Assembly: GCF_030142155.1 (NCBI RefSeq)
Contig: NZ_CP126247.1
Span: forward strand, 1,612,001 to 1,676,000
Reading direction: 5' to 3'
Source of the DNA: Arthrobacter sp. zg-Y820
GTDB taxonomy: Bacteria > Actinomycetota > Actinomycetes > Actinomycetales > Micrococcaceae
Length of the DNA: 64,000 nucleotides
The notes under the pieces were generated by a model. It was not told the origin of the DNA and made no database searches. It saw nothing but the letters and a program-made list of their open reading frames with translations. Positions 16,371 to 26,400 of this stretch are shown here, piece after piece (the first letter of the stretch is position 1; each line of letters opens with the position of its first letter). Made by a program: the position numbers and the translations under genes.

Positions 16371-17648
16371 ATGGACGGATCACGGGGAAGCAGCACTGCG
16401 GGGGATACGGCGGTTGGCCGAACTGAGGAGATCCGACAGGTCGCTACCAAGCTCTTCGAGCAATCGGGGTATTCATCGACCACGATGACTGACATCGCAA
16501 CGGCTGTCGGAGTGCTCCAGGGCAGTCTCTACCACCACTTCGACTCCAAAGAGGACATCGCGCTCGATATCCTGCAGGACTTTCAACGTGAGCTCACTGC
16601 ACTGGCCGATGATCTGTCGAGCAGGCTCCGCACCGGAATTGCCGACCCGCGGGATCAGCTGGTCGAGGTGGCCACCGCGGTCACGGATCTGTCGCTGCGC
16701 AGCAAGGCCGCGCTCCGGCTCATCGCTTACACGGCACCCAGCGCCTCCTCGGAGCGCTTCCGTGCAGCACGGGAATGGCAGACGCCTGGGCTGGAACGTG
16801 TCTGGAAGCGAGCCGTTCAACAGCTCGTGCCCGATCCCGATCCCCGGACTCAGGATGCGGGCCTGCTCCGATTCGCCCTGGACAGTCTCACCCTGCATTC
16901 GGCGGTCAACCCTCCGGGAATCGAGGAGGCGGGCCGCATCGCGAATCTCCAGACCGCGATGCTCCTCGATGGCCTGACTTCCGATGTCCCACCGGATGAA
17001 GAACTGAACCGATCCGAAGCGCTGCAAGCCGCGAGGCAGGCGATCACGACGTGGAAGGAGCCCGGCACCCCTTCGGAGCCGGCAAGCCGGGACCACATCG
17101 TGGCTGCGGCACGCGTGGAGTTCGCACGGCGGGGATTCGATGCCACGACGGTCCGGGACATTGCCGATGCAGCGGGAGTTCGCATGGGGACTCTGTATCG
17201 GCGGGTCGGGTCCAAAGAAGAACTCCTGGCGGAGATCCTCACCGCCTATGAACGGCACATGGACGGTGCGGTGCGCAGTGCACTGACGACCGGCACCTCC
17301 GAGGCGGCCTCCTTGGACGCACTGGCCCTCGTGATGGTGAGTGCCAAGCGCCGCTTCCGGCTGGAAACCGAGATCGTCAAGCTCACCGATCCCTGGAGCA
17401 AGCCGGGCAACCAGGCGATGCAGGCCTACCACGCCAGCACCCGCGCGCGGCTCCGGCTTTTGGAAGGGGTTCTCGAGCGGGGAGCTGCGACGGGGGCCAT
17501 CCGTTCGCTTGGCGCCCCGGCCGCCGTCGGTCCGCAGATTCGTTACATCAGCTGGGTACCGTATCAGGATTTCGCCCGGGCGAGCCCGGCACGGGCCCAC
17601 CGTTTTCTGCGAAACTCCCTGTTGCGGGGTTTCCTGCAGGAGAAATAG
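16371..17648 (+). CDS. Tandem (double) TetR-family transcriptional regulator
   Basis: 425 residues containing two complete TetR helix-turn-helix domains in one chain. The first spans about 18-65 (TTMTDIATAVGVLQGSLYHHF). The second spans about 238-290 (TTVRDIADAAGVRMGTLYRRV). Each is followed by its own helical ligand-binding region. A normal TetR protein is about 200 residues and dimerises to make this pair of DNA-reading heads. It is divergent from the catabolic operon and most likely its repressor, with the ligand being the pathway substrate or an intermediate. Its 3' end overlaps the next gene antiparallel by about 100 bases. Confidence 0.88.
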   Translation: MDGSRGSSTAGDTAVGRTEEIRQVATKLFEQSGYSSTTMTDIATAVGVLQGSLYHHFDSKEDIALDILQDFQRELTALADDLSSRLRTGIADPRDQLVEVATAVTDLSLRSKAALRLIAYTAPSASSERFRAAREWQTPGLERVWKRAVQQLVPDPDPRTQDAGLLRFALDSLTLHSAVNPPGIEEAGRIANLQTAMLLDGLTSDVPPDEELNRSEALQAARQAITTWKEPGTPSEPASRDHIVAAARVEFARRGFDATTVRDIADAAGVRMGTLYRRVGSKEELLAEILTAYERHMDGAVRSALTTGTSEAASLDALALVMVSAKRRFRLETEIVKLTDPWSKPGNQAMQAYHASTRARLRLLEGVLERGAATGAIRSLGAPAAVGPQIRYISWVPYQDFARASPARAHRFLRNSLLRGFLQEK

Positions 17649-18102
17649 CGTCGACGAGTTCGATTCTCACCGTTTCGTTGAGGGCGGCCTCGAGCGCTGT
17701 GTGCACCCGGCTCTCCGGCACCCGGCGCATGTCCGCGCGCGCCAGGGTCACAGTGACGTCCCCGCTGCCGTCGGCTTCATCGCGGCTGACCGCCCCGGAG
17801 AGGCCGAAGCGCTCCAGAACGGCCCGCGCGTCGTCGTCCGTTCCGCGGCTCACATAGGTCACGACGCCGAGCCGAACCGGAACGCCAAAGGCGGTCGCGC
17901 AGAGCGACAGGAGTTCGCGGTCGCCCCAATCGGCGAATTCGCCCTCACGGAGCAGCGCAAGTTCGGTTGAACCCTGCTCAGCGTGCGCGGCCGTGTGCTC
18001 AACCAAGGCGGCACCCCGTTGGCGCAGATAGGCGACGCCAGCGGCAAATTGCGCAGTTTCCAGAGTCGAGTCGAGGATGATCCTTACCACAGCAATGGGC
18101 AT
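17548..18102 (-). CDS. Hypothetical protein overlapping the TetR gene tail
   Basis: 184 residues, family not recognised. The first 150 residues look like a folded alpha/beta protein (MPIAVVRIILDST start, GVVTYVSRGTDDDARAVLERF in the middle). The last 35 are Pro/Gly/Asn-rich and are read antiparallel to the coding end of the double-TetR gene. It is divergent from the EthD-like gene with a gap of about 100 bases. The start ATG at 18102 is the only reasonable one. The gene body beyond the overlap is free of competing frames, which supports it being real. Confidence 0.5.
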   Translation of the reverse strand: MPIAVVRIILDSTLETAQFAAGVAYLRQRGAALVEHTAAHAEQGSTELALLREGEFADWGDRELLSLCATAFGVPVRLGVVTYVSRGTDDDARAVLERFGLSGAVSRDEADGSGDVTVTLARADMRRVPESRVHTALEAALNETVRIELVDAISPAGNPATGSFAENGGPVPGSPGRNPDTVPS

Positions 18103-18204
18103 CGTTTCATCGTAGCGGCCGCCTACTCTGGAGCAAACAGTTGATTCACGCTACTCTTCGAAAAATTGTGGGACATCCGTCGCACACGAATCCGCAAGGG
18201 AGCA

Positions 18205-18525
18205 ATGGTGGACAACAACAACAGCGGTGTCCTGATGGTGACGACGACGCCCCGTCCGGGCATCTCGGATGAACACTTCAACAAGTGGTACGACGAGGTT
18301 CACATTCCCGAGATCCTCGAGCGCGTTCCGGGGGTCGGTTCCGTCGAACGCTTCCGCTGCCCGCAGGGTGAACCGGAGGTTCGGTTCCTTGCGATTTACC
18401 GCACAACACGGCCGGCGGCCGAGGTGCTTGAGGCCCTGCGCGGTGCTGCGCTGTCGAGTTCGGCCGAGATGCTCGACATGGAAACGCATCCTCCGGTGGT
18501 GGCCCCGTTCGATGCGTTGGGCTGA
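18205..18525 (+). CDS. EthD-like dimeric alpha/beta-barrel protein
   Basis: 106 residues from the ATG at 18205, preceded by AAGGGAG; the longer frame from 18166 lacks this. The pattern GVLMVTTTPRPGISDEHFNKWYDEVHIPEIL is typical of ferredoxin-like dimeric barrels of the EthD/Dabb type, which include small monooxygenases, cyclases and stress proteins in catabolic clusters. It probably belongs functionally with the neighbouring catabolic operon. No catalytic residue can be named with confidence. Confidence 0.65.
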   Translation: MVDNNNSGVLMVTTTPRPGISDEHFNKWYDEVHIPEILERVPGVGSVERFRCPQGEPEVRFLAIYRTTRPAAEVLEALRGAALSSSAEMLDMETHPPVVAPFDALG

Positions 18526-18640
18526 GGAAACCGGAACCTGACGAGGAAACAGGCCAATGTGACGCAGGTTACTTGAGTGTTCAAGGGAATTGGCACTCAG
18601 CCGGTCTGACTGTGCAAGAATAAAAGCAACAATCGTGCTC

Positions 18641-18775
18641 CGGGGTCGGTGTAATTCCGAACCGGCGGTTATAGTCCGCGACCCGCACTGCAGCTCCCGA
18701 ACCCCGGGAAAAGCGGTGCGGTTGAACTGGTGAAATTCCAGTACCGACAGTTAAAGTCTGGATGGGAGAAGCACG
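18641..18775 (+). ncRNA. FMN riboswitch (RFN element)
   Basis: All the conserved blocks are readable: GGGTCGGTG-AATTCCGAACCGGCGGTTATAGTCCGCGACCC split around the P2-P3 region, then GAACTGGTGAAATTCCAGTACCGACAG and GTTAAAGTCTGGATGGGAGAAG. The variable stem between carries CCCGAACCCCGGG. It lies directly upstream of the riboflavin transporter and biosynthesis genes and should shut the operon down when FMN is high. The expression platform between 18776 and 18881 is short and could act on transcription or on ribosome access to ribM. Confidence 0.96.
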
Positions 18776-18880
18776 TGCAGTTTGTTGAACCGACGGTTAA
18801 ACGTCCCCGCCCGCGCGGACGTTTCTGTCGATGCACCGTACTGTCGTACCCCGGAGCTGCCGCTTAGGGATAGGAACGAC

Positions 18881-19564
18881 ATGGATTTTTTGCGGTGGCT
18901 CTTTGACGCTCAGGTACCGGTGGGGTCTTCGTCCCTCCTGGTGCGTGAAGTTGTCGGCAACATATTCGGGCTCCTCAGTGCCTTCGGCGGCATGCGCCGT
19001 AAAATCTGGGCCTGGCCGGTGGGCATCATCGGCAACGCCCTGCTCCTGACCGTGTTCCTCGGCTCCCTCTTTGGCACCAGCGATTCCGCTACGCTGCTGG
19101 GCCAGGCCGGACGCCAGGTCATGTTCATCGCCGTCGCAATCTACGGCTGGCGGCGCTGGAAACAGAGCCAGGACGACGGCGGCGAGGCCGTCACGCCGCA
19201 GTGGGCCTCCGGCCGGGAACGGATCGGACTGGTCACCGTTCTGCTGCTCGGCACCGTAGCCCTCACCCCGGTCTTCGCGCGTCTGGGGTCCTACGAACCG
19301 GTCTGGGCGGATGCCTGGACCTTCGTGGGTTCCCTGCTGGCCACGTACGGCATGGCCAAGGGCTGGGTTGAGTTTTGGCTGATCTGGGTGGCCGTCGACG
19401 TCGTCGGCGTACCGCTGCTCTTTAGTACCGGCTACTACGCCACGGCGTTCATGTACCTGTTCTACGGTGTCTTCACACTGATCGGTTTCTTTGTCTGGTG
19501 GAAAGCCAAGAACAATGAAAAGCCGAAGGTGGACGTCCTCATGCCTGACCCGAGGGTCCGCTAG
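18881..19564 (+). CDS. ribM: Riboflavin transporter, PnuC family (RibM/PnuX-like)
   Basis: 227 residues, about seven hydrophobic segments, PnuC fold (NMN/vitamin transporters). RibM/PnuX of Streptomyces and Corynebacterium, PnuC relatives under FMN riboswitches, import riboflavin; the riboswitch and rib genes here support the same role. Start chosen at ATG 18881 (MDFLRWLFDAQ) with AGGA about 6 bases before; the frame is open to 18782 but that part is riboswitch-proximal leader. Its stop abuts the ribD ATG. Confidence 0.85.
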   Translation: MDFLRWLFDAQVPVGSSSLLVREVVGNIFGLLSAFGGMRRKIWAWPVGIIGNALLLTVFLGSLFGTSDSATLLGQAGRQVMFIAVAIYGWRRWKQSQDDGGEAVTPQWASGRERIGLVTVLLLGTVALTPVFARLGSYEPVWADAWTFVGSLLATYGMAKGWVEFWLIWVAVDVVGVPLLFSTGYYATAFMYLFYGVFTLIGFFVWWKAKNNEKPKVDVLMPDPRVR

Positions 19565-20695
19565 ATGGGGCCGGAAACACCGGACGGCCGGAGACGGAAC
19601 CCGCCGGCAGGCGCCGGTGGGGCGGCCGCGGCGGAAACCGGAGCCATGATTCGGGCGCTGGAGCTGGCACGCCGCGGGATCCGCGGCGCCAACCCGCTGG
19701 TCGGAGCGCTGATCCTGGATCCGGCGGGCCAGGTCCTGAGCAGCGGCTTCCACCGCGGTGCAGGCTCGCCGCATGCAGAAGCTGCCGCGCTGGCCGCCGC
19801 CGAAGCCGCAGGCATCGACGTCATCGGCGCCACCATGGTGGTGACGCTGGAACCGTGCAATCACACGGGCCGGACCGGCCCCTGCTCGCAGGCCATAGAA
19901 AAGGCCGGCATTGCCCGGGTGGTGTATGCCGCCGCGGATTCCACCGCTGAGGCAGGCGGCGGAGCCGCAGCGCTGTCCGCAGCCGGTGTGGAGGCGGAGG
20001 GCGGCCTGATGGCTGCCGAAGCCGTTGAGCTGAACCACCGCTGGATCCGGGCAATGGGGGAGAGACGGCCTTTCGTGACCGTTAAAACGGCACAAACCCT
20101 CGACGGCATGACCGCAGCCGAGGACGGCACCAGCCAGTGGATCACCGGCAGCGCCGCCCGCGCCGACGGGCACGGGATCCGGTCTCGGGCTGACGCCGTC
20201 GTCGTTGGCACCGGAACCGTGCTGGCCGACGATCCGCAGCTGACGGCGCGCGACGCCGAGGGGCGGACGGCCGAGCGGCAGCCGCTGCGCGTCGTCGTCG
20301 GCTCCCGGGCGGTGCCCGACGACGCCGCCATCCGCGGCAGCGACGGCCGCTTCCTGCAGCTGGCTGAACACGACCCGGCGGCGATCTGCCGGAAGCTGTA
20401 TGCCCGCGGGGTCCGGCACCTCATGGTCGAGGGCGGCGCCACCGTCACGAGTGCTTTCCTGCGCGCCGGACTGGCCGATGAGCTGGTCGCCTACGTGGCG
20501 CCGCTCCTGCTCGGCACGGGCACATCGGCGGTGAGCGGCCTCGGCGTGCACACCCTCGCGGACGCCTCCCGCTGGCGCTGGGACGAGACCGGCGCCGGCC
20601 CCGCCCGGCTCGTGGGTTCCGACCTGCGGCTCCGACTCGAACCGGTGCCTGAACCACCAAGCAACGAACGACTTCCCAGCGGCAAACGAACGTAA
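19565..20695 (+). CDS. ribD: Bifunctional pyrimidine deaminase/reductase of riboflavin synthesis
   Basis: 376 residues. The deaminase domain has zinc motif H70-A-E72 and C98...C107 (EPCNHTGRTGPC). The reductase domain starts near FVTVKTAQTLDGMTA and contains MVEGGATV. It catalyses two successive steps converting the GTP cyclohydrolase II product to 5-amino-6-ribitylamino-uracil phosphate. There is a 27-residue Gly/Ala/Pro-rich N-terminal extension; a start at the later ATG (codon 28) is possible. Stop-to-start contact with ribM means tight coupling. Confidence 0.94.
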   Translation: MGPETPDGRRRNPPAGAGGAAAAETGAMIRALELARRGIRGANPLVGALILDPAGQVLSSGFHRGAGSPHAEAAALAAAEAAGIDVIGATMVVTLEPCNHTGRTGPCSQAIEKAGIARVVYAAADSTAEAGGGAAALSAAGVEAEGGLMAAEAVELNHRWIRAMGERRPFVTVKTAQTLDGMTAAEDGTSQWITGSAARADGHGIRSRADAVVVGTGTVLADDPQLTARDAEGRTAERQPLRVVVGSRAVPDDAAIRGSDGRFLQLAEHDPAAICRKLYARGVRHLMVEGGATVTSAFLRAGLADELVAYVAPLLLGTGTSAVSGLGVHTLADASRWRWDETGAGPARLVGSDLRLRLEPVPEPPSNERLPSGKRT

Positions 20696-20704
20696 GGATG
20701 ACAC

Positions 20705-21370
20705 GTGTTTACCGGAATTGTGGCTGAACAGGGCAGCGTTGAATCCCTGAACCCGAATACCTCCGGCGACTCGGCGGTGCTGGTCATCAGCGCCCCGCAA
20801 ACGGGAGCCGGGCTGGAACTGGGCGGTTCCATCGCCGTGAACGGTGTCTGCCTCACGGCCACGGCTGTCGACGGCGACCGGATTTCCCTGGACGTCATCG
20901 GCGAGACACTGAATCGCACCACCACCGGCAGGCTGCGCCCCGGCATGCCCGTGAACCTGGAACGCTGTGTTCCGGCCGGCGGGCGGCTGGACGGCCACGT
21001 CGTCCAGGGACATGTCGACGGCGTCGGCGAGCTGCTGGAGCGTGAAAACCTCGGCAGCTGGGAGCGGCTGCGCTTCGCCGTGCCGCACCGCCTGGCCCGC
21101 TACATCGCCGAAAAGGGCTCCATCGCGGTCGACGGCGTGTCGCTCACCGTGACCGAGGTCAGCGACGCCGGCGAGCCGGAGCAGTGGTTTGAGGTCGGCC
21201 TGATTCCGACCACCCTGGCCGAGACCGGGCTGGGCGCCCTTCAGCCCGGGGGAGGGGTCAACCTGGAAGTGGATGTGCTGGCCAAATACGCCGAACGGCT
21301 GCTCGCCTTCACCAATCCCAAGAAGCCGGCCCACGAGGTTGGCGGCGCTTCGAATGGAGGCGCCGCATGA
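20705..21370 (+). CDS. ribE: Riboflavin synthase alpha chain
   Basis: 221 residues from a GTG start with AAGGATG before it. Two tandem lumazine-binding repeats: MFTGIVAEQGSVES and the second beginning HVVQGHVDGVG. It dismutates two 6,7-dimethyl-8-ribityllumazine molecules into riboflavin. The stop overlaps the ribBA ATG (ATGA). Confidence 0.95.
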   Translation: MFTGIVAEQGSVESLNPNTSGDSAVLVISAPQTGAGLELGGSIAVNGVCLTATAVDGDRISLDVIGETLNRTTTGRLRPGMPVNLERCVPAGGRLDGHVVQGHVDGVGELLERENLGSWERLRFAVPHRLARYIAEKGSIAVDGVSLTVTEVSDAGEPEQWFEVGLIPTTLAETGLGALQPGGGVNLEVDVLAKYAERLLAFTNPKKPAHEVGGASNGGAA

Positions 21371-22662
21371 GCATCCGGCTCGACAGCATCGCGGCAGCCG
21401 TTGAGGCGATCGCCGCGGGCCGGCCCGTCGTCGTCGTGGATGATGAAGACCGTGAAAACGAAGGCGACATCATCTTCGCCGCGCAGCACGCCACGCCCGA
21501 GCTGATGGGCTGGACGGTCCGTTACAGCTCGGGGGTGATCTGCGTGCCGCTGCCGGCCGCCTACGCCGACCGGCTGAACCTGCCGCCCATGACGGCAGTA
21601 AACGAGGACGCCAAGGGCACCGCCTACACGGTCTCCTGCGACGCGGCCGAGGGCATCACCACCGGCATCAGCGCCGCGGACCGCGCGGCGACCTCCCGCA
21701 TCCTGGCCGATCCGGCGGCCGCCGCCGCCGAGCTGACCCGGCCCGGACACATTTTCCCGCTCCGGGCGCACGACGACGGCGTCCGCGGCCGCCGCGGCCA
21801 CACCGAGGCGGCGGTGGAGCTGGCCCGGCTGGCCGGCTGCACCCCGGTGGGAGTCATCGCCGAACTCGTTCATGACGAGGGAGCCATGATGCGGCTGCCC
21901 GCCCTGCGCGAGTTCGCCGACACGCACGGCATCCCGCTGGTCTCCATCGAGGACCTGGCGGCGCACTTGGACACGATGGATCGGGCGGGGACCCCCGTGA
22001 CGTCCGCCGCCGTCGTGCCCGGGCCGGAAGTCCAGCTGCCCACCGCCTACGGCGACTTCACCGCCCGGGCCTGGACGGACCCCCGCACCGGCGCCGAGCA
22101 CATGAGCGTCTCCGCGCCGGGAACCGGGCTGCAGCCGGATGCCGCCGGAGCCGGGAGCATCGGTAACGGCACCGGTGCGCCGCTGGTGCGGCTGCACTCG
22201 GAGTGCCTCACCGGCGACGTTTTCGGCTCGTACCGCTGCGACTGCGGCGAGCAGCTGGAGCAGGCCCTGGAACTCATTCACCTGCACGGAGGCACCGTGA
22301 TTTACCTGCGCGGGCATGAGGGGCGGGGGATCGGGCTGGCGAACAAGCTGCGGGCCTATGCGCTGCAGGAAGCCGGCGCCGACACCGTGGAGGCGAATGA
22401 GCAGCTGGGCCTGCCGGTGGATTCCCGCGACTATGAGGCCGCCGCGGACATCCTGCACGTCCTGGGGCTGAACCGGATCCGGCTGCTGAGCAACAACCCG
22501 GCCAAGCGGGACCGGCTGCAGCACTTCGGGATCACGGTGGAGGCCATGGTGCCCTCGGAGGTGCCCATCCGCGCCGAAAACGAGCGCTATCTGCAGACCA
22601 AGCGGGACCGCATGGACCACCATCTGACGCTGCTGCGGACCCAGCCGGTGCGGCAGAGCTAG
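21367..22662 (+). CDS. ribBA: DHBP synthase / GTP cyclohydrolase II
   Basis: 431 residues, a fusion of RibB and RibA. The RibB half has DDEDRENEGD near residues 25-34 with catalytic R29/E30. The RibA half has zinc cysteines C280, C291 and C293 (ECLTGDVFGSYRCDCGEQL) and RGHEGRGIGL. It supplies both precursors of riboflavin, from ribulose-5-P and GTP. The linker between halves carries an Ala/Gly-rich stretch (about 235-262). Confidence 0.95.
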   Translation: MSIRLDSIAAAVEAIAAGRPVVVVDDEDRENEGDIIFAAQHATPELMGWTVRYSSGVICVPLPAAYADRLNLPPMTAVNEDAKGTAYTVSCDAAEGITTGISAADRAATSRILADPAAAAAELTRPGHIFPLRAHDDGVRGRRGHTEAAVELARLAGCTPVGVIAELVHDEGAMMRLPALREFADTHGIPLVSIEDLAAHLDTMDRAGTPVTSAAVVPGPEVQLPTAYGDFTARAWTDPRTGAEHMSVSAPGTGLQPDAAGAGSIGNGTGAPLVRLHSECLTGDVFGSYRCDCGEQLEQALELIHLHGGTVIYLRGHEGRGIGLANKLRAYALQEAGADTVEANEQLGLPVDSRDYEAAADILHVLGLNRIRLLSNNPAKRDRLQHFGITVEAMVPSEVPIRAENERYLQTKRDRMDHHLTLLRTQPVRQS

Positions 22663-22728
22663 CTGCGGCCTTCTCCTTCTCCAACCACCTTCCCTACCAG
22701 CCACCTTCACTACCAAGGAGCAGAACCC

Positions 22729-23211
22729 ATGAGCGGACACGGCGCACCCGATAATGACGTCAGCAGCATCAAGGCACAGGCACTGGAGATTCGTGTGGCC
22801 ATCGTGGCCGCCAGCTGGCACACCGAGATCATGGACGGCCTGATTAACGGCGCCCTGCGCGCCGTGGACGACGCCGGGCTGACACCGAAGCTGATCCGGG
22901 TTCCCGGCAGCTTCGAACTCCCGGTGGCCGCCGCCCGGTTGGCACCGCACTATGACGCGGTGGTGGCGCTCGGCGTCGTCATCCGCGGCGGCACCCCGCA
23001 CTTTGACTACGTGTGCTCGGCCGCGACCACCGGCCTGACCGATGTCAGTGTCCGCACCGGCACGCCGATCGGCTTCGGCGTGCTCACCTGCGACACCGAG
23101 CAGCAGGGCCTGGACCGTGCCGGCCTGCCCGGGTCGTCCGAGGACAAGGGCTACGAAGCGGTCGCTGCCGCGGTGAACACTGTGGCTGCGCTGCGCGGCG
23201 CCGGGGTCTAA
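22729..23211 (+). CDS. ribH: 6,7-Dimethyl-8-ribityllumazine synthase
   Basis: 160 residues. Motifs [25 protein letters not shown] and [14 protein letters not shown] with the catalytic histidine are all present. It condenses the RibD product and DHBP to lumazine. AAGGAG lies 10 bases before the ATG. Separated from ribBA by 66 bases but same strand, and the last gene of the riboflavin operon. Confidence 0.95.
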   Translation: MSGHGAPDNDVSSIKAQALEIRVAIVAASWHTEIMDGLINGALRAVDDAGLTPKLIRVPGSFELPVAAARLAPHYDAVVALGVVIRGGTPHFDYVCSAATTGLTDVSVRTGTPIGFGVLTCDTEQQGLDRAGLPGSSEDKGYEAVAAAVNTVAALRGAGV

Positions 23212-23419
23212 GAAGGAGTGTCCCGGCGGCTCATCTCCGCTCCGACGGAAAGCCCGCCGTTCATCTGCCGAGGATGACCACTCCCGGGAAGAAAGCTTGG
23301 CAGTTGAAACACCATGCAGCCCCCGGCTATTGACTCGGTTTAGGGTGCTGAGGATCCTCAATTCTTACCTTCTCGAATGGCGGGGAGGCAGTTGGGGAAC
23401 TTTCCGAGGACGGTGCCGC
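23212..23419 (+). other. Intergenic region upstream of the giant gene pair
   Basis: 208 bases without a gene. TTGACT at 23330-23335 resembles a -35 box, but the matching -10 17 bases later (GATCCT) is poor. It also contains the palindrome GAGGATCCTC (23350-23359). The junction between the rib operon backbone and the accessory block is somewhere here. No clear terminator for ribH was found. Confidence 0.3.
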
Positions 23420-26400
23420 ATGGGCCAGCCTGACGATGACTCACGAGACGAACAGGCAAGGGTGGACGCCCGCCTTTTGCGGACAGAGGACCTCATCAAC
23501 CTGCGGTTGGAGGCGTTGGACTGCACTCTCGAACCAACTGAAGCCGGCAGCGAACTGGTGGCCGGTCCCGATGCCTCCCTTGTCTTGACTTTCCCGCCCC
23601 AGCATTTGGGTGAGGAAGCTTGGCCGGTGCATCCGGATCCGCCCGAGAAGCCCACGTTTCCCTCCCGCCATATCGCGGCTGGCCCTTCAAGGCTTGTTTA
23701 TGCTGTCCCCGAGGGCACACGCATCCCCTTCACGCTTGCTCAGCTGCTCGAAGCGCTGCATGGACTGCACCTGCGCGTTTCACCCAACGCAACGCCTGCC
23801 GGACAGGCCGGCGACGGCGGACTACGGCCGCCGGCAGAGCTGGAGACGGCCATCGAAGCCCCCTACCACCTCATTGTGTCGCCGAGCGAGCGCGGGACTT
23901 TCCGACACCCCAGTCTTCCGCAGGGCCCGCCGGGTTCAGCAGAAATCTGGCGTACCCACCTTTCGGTGCGGCCGGACGCTGGGACAACCGATAACGCTGA
24001 ACAGCACATTGTTCGCGCCTTATGGAACCGCGACGAAGACGCTCCGCCCCCGGGTTTCAGGCAGCCGCTGTCGCGGGAGGATCGTGATGCCCTGGTTGCC
24101 CAAACCAACGGCGGCGAGCCCGCCAATGCCCGGACTCCGCTGCAGGTCAGCCATCTGTCACTGTCAAGTCTGGGCGCGTGGTTCGACTGGAAACAGTCCT
24201 GGGAGTTCCCGGCAACCATCGTCGACTACCGCCATCAGGCTTATATGGGCCGGGACGGATATGTGCGGGTGGTGTATCCGGGATTCCTGTTCCCCTTCGG
24301 CCACCGGTGCGTGCTGGTGGAAGTTACCGAGCGTGAGGTCAAACACCGCGATAACCCAGTGGCCTACCTATGGACGCGCTGGTTCATCATGGTGCGCCAG
24401 CCAACCCGGTCCTATCCCGAGGCGGACCGGGACAATCCGTTCGGACTCGTCACCATCAGTCCGCTTGTCACGCCTGACCTGGATCCGCCGTCCGGGGACC
24501 AAGAACCGTTCATACCCACACGCGGCGGAGTTCCGTTCGCCTTTACGCTCAACACCGCGGACCGTGGAGGAATGGTGTCGTCCTGGGCCGCGCCGCTGGT
24601 TTTTGTGCGAGCGGGCATGGACGAGGGCCAGGTTTTCCTGACAAATCCCGAAAAGGCGTCGTCGACATATTTCCAGGTGAGACGGATCCAGGGGCGCGGG
24701 CAAGGCCTCGCCGCAGCAAAACCGGTCAAGGCCGGAGATACTTCCGTTGAGGTCGTGCACCTGATCTTCGACGGGGAGATCGACGTCGACAATGTGACCA
24801 GCAGGCCGTTCCTCACCGAGGCGAGAGCCATCCTCCCATCAATGCGGCACCTGGCGCCGCAGGCGCCCGCCGTCGACGTTGAGTTCGCTAAACCGTACCT
24901 CGATCACGGACTACCACCCCGGGAGCTCGACGGAAAACCGGTGCCCGGTACGCCCAATGCCGGCGAACTCATCCTCAGGCTCAAGGACAAACCGGCCGCA
25001 ATAGATTTCAGCAGCGGATCGGACCGGTCCGGGGGATTCGTTGCACCCAATGTCTTGGTGAAAGGCATCTCACGTGCGTTTGGAGCCGTTGGCGAGAGCG
25101 GCGACGTCCCCTCCGCGTTCGACTCCGGCACCTTTGACCCCAAGTCTTTCCTGTCAGGGGCGGCGCCCAAGCTGTTCGGTCTGTTCAGCTTGCTCGACCT
25201 GCTCAAGACGGCGGGTTTCGATGAGACCCCGGCCTTTGTATCCGACGCAATCGATGCCGTCACCAAGCTGCTCACCGAAGCCCAACGCCTTCGAAAAGCA
25301 CTCGACGGGGCGCAGGCACGCCTTGCAGACGAGGTGGCCCAAGCCGCCCACAGCGGTGCGCAGGCCGTCGCAGAGCATGCCAAGGAACAATTGGAGGCAA
25401 GGGCCGGATCACTGAAAAATGACCTCGACGAGCTCATCGGAGCCGTTGCCGGGCTGCTCGAAACCCCGGGGGCGGACAACGCTGTCGCCGTGAGAGAAGG
25501 TGCCAGTGCAGTTGCCGCGCACCTGCAGACTTTCCTCACCGATGTCAACGTGCCCGGCATTCCCGTGGCAGTCCGCACGGCGCTGGAGAAGCCGGCCCGC
25601 ACGCTGGAAACTCTCACAGGCATGGCCCGGGATGCTGAAGGACTCGCACAGTTGCTGCAGGGCCTGGCCGGGGGGCAGATCACCACACGGCTTCACTGGG
25701 AACCGGCCATTCAAGCCTGGCGAACGCCCGGCTCGTCGGGGGTGCCCAACGTCTTCAAGCCCAAAAACGAACAACACGCATTGCGCATCGATGTTGAGGT
25801 CCGGTCCTCGGCGAGTGGGCCGCCGGGGGTGGACATCGCCGCAGAAATCGTTGACTTCGACCTCAACCTGATCGGTGACGGACCCACAGGGCTGATGAAG
25901 CTAATGTTTCGGCGTCTTGGGTTCCACGCGGGCTCGGACGGCAAGACGGAAGTCGACATTGTTTTTGGCGGCATCAGCTTCCTCGGGCCGTTGTCCTTTA
26001 TGGACCGGCTGCGCGAGCTCATCCCGTTTGATGGGTTCTCGGACCCGCCCTACGTGGATGTCGCACCGGCAGGGGTGACGGCCGGATTCGACCTCACGCT
26101 GCCGAACGTAGCCATCGGTGTATTCAGCTTGGAGAACATCTCGCTGGGCGCCGATGCCCGTGTCCCGTTCCTCGGGGATGCACTGACGGTGGGGTTCTAT
26201 TTCTGCACCAAGGACGCCCCGTTCCGACTCACTGTCATGGCCATTGGCGGCGGCGGATGGCTGGCGCTGCGCGCCTCACCCAAAGGCCTGGTGCTGTTGG
26301 AGTTGGGCCTGGAGGCTGCAGCGTCCCTTTCGGTGGACCTCGGCGTGGCATCGGGGTCGGTTTCCATCGCAGTTGGCGTCTACCTCCGGCTGGAGGCTGA

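Noticed and set aside
15453..18047. Search for a mobile element at the catabolic operon edge
   Set aside because: No transposase, integrase or flanking direct repeats were found around the operon or its regulator.
18797..21334. 845-codon minus-strand open frame
   Set aside because: Antisense to ribM, ribD and ribE, which have clear motifs and order; composition is that of a GC shadow.
21241..23361. 706-codon minus-strand open frame
   Set aside because: Antisense to ribBA and ribH; no domain pattern.
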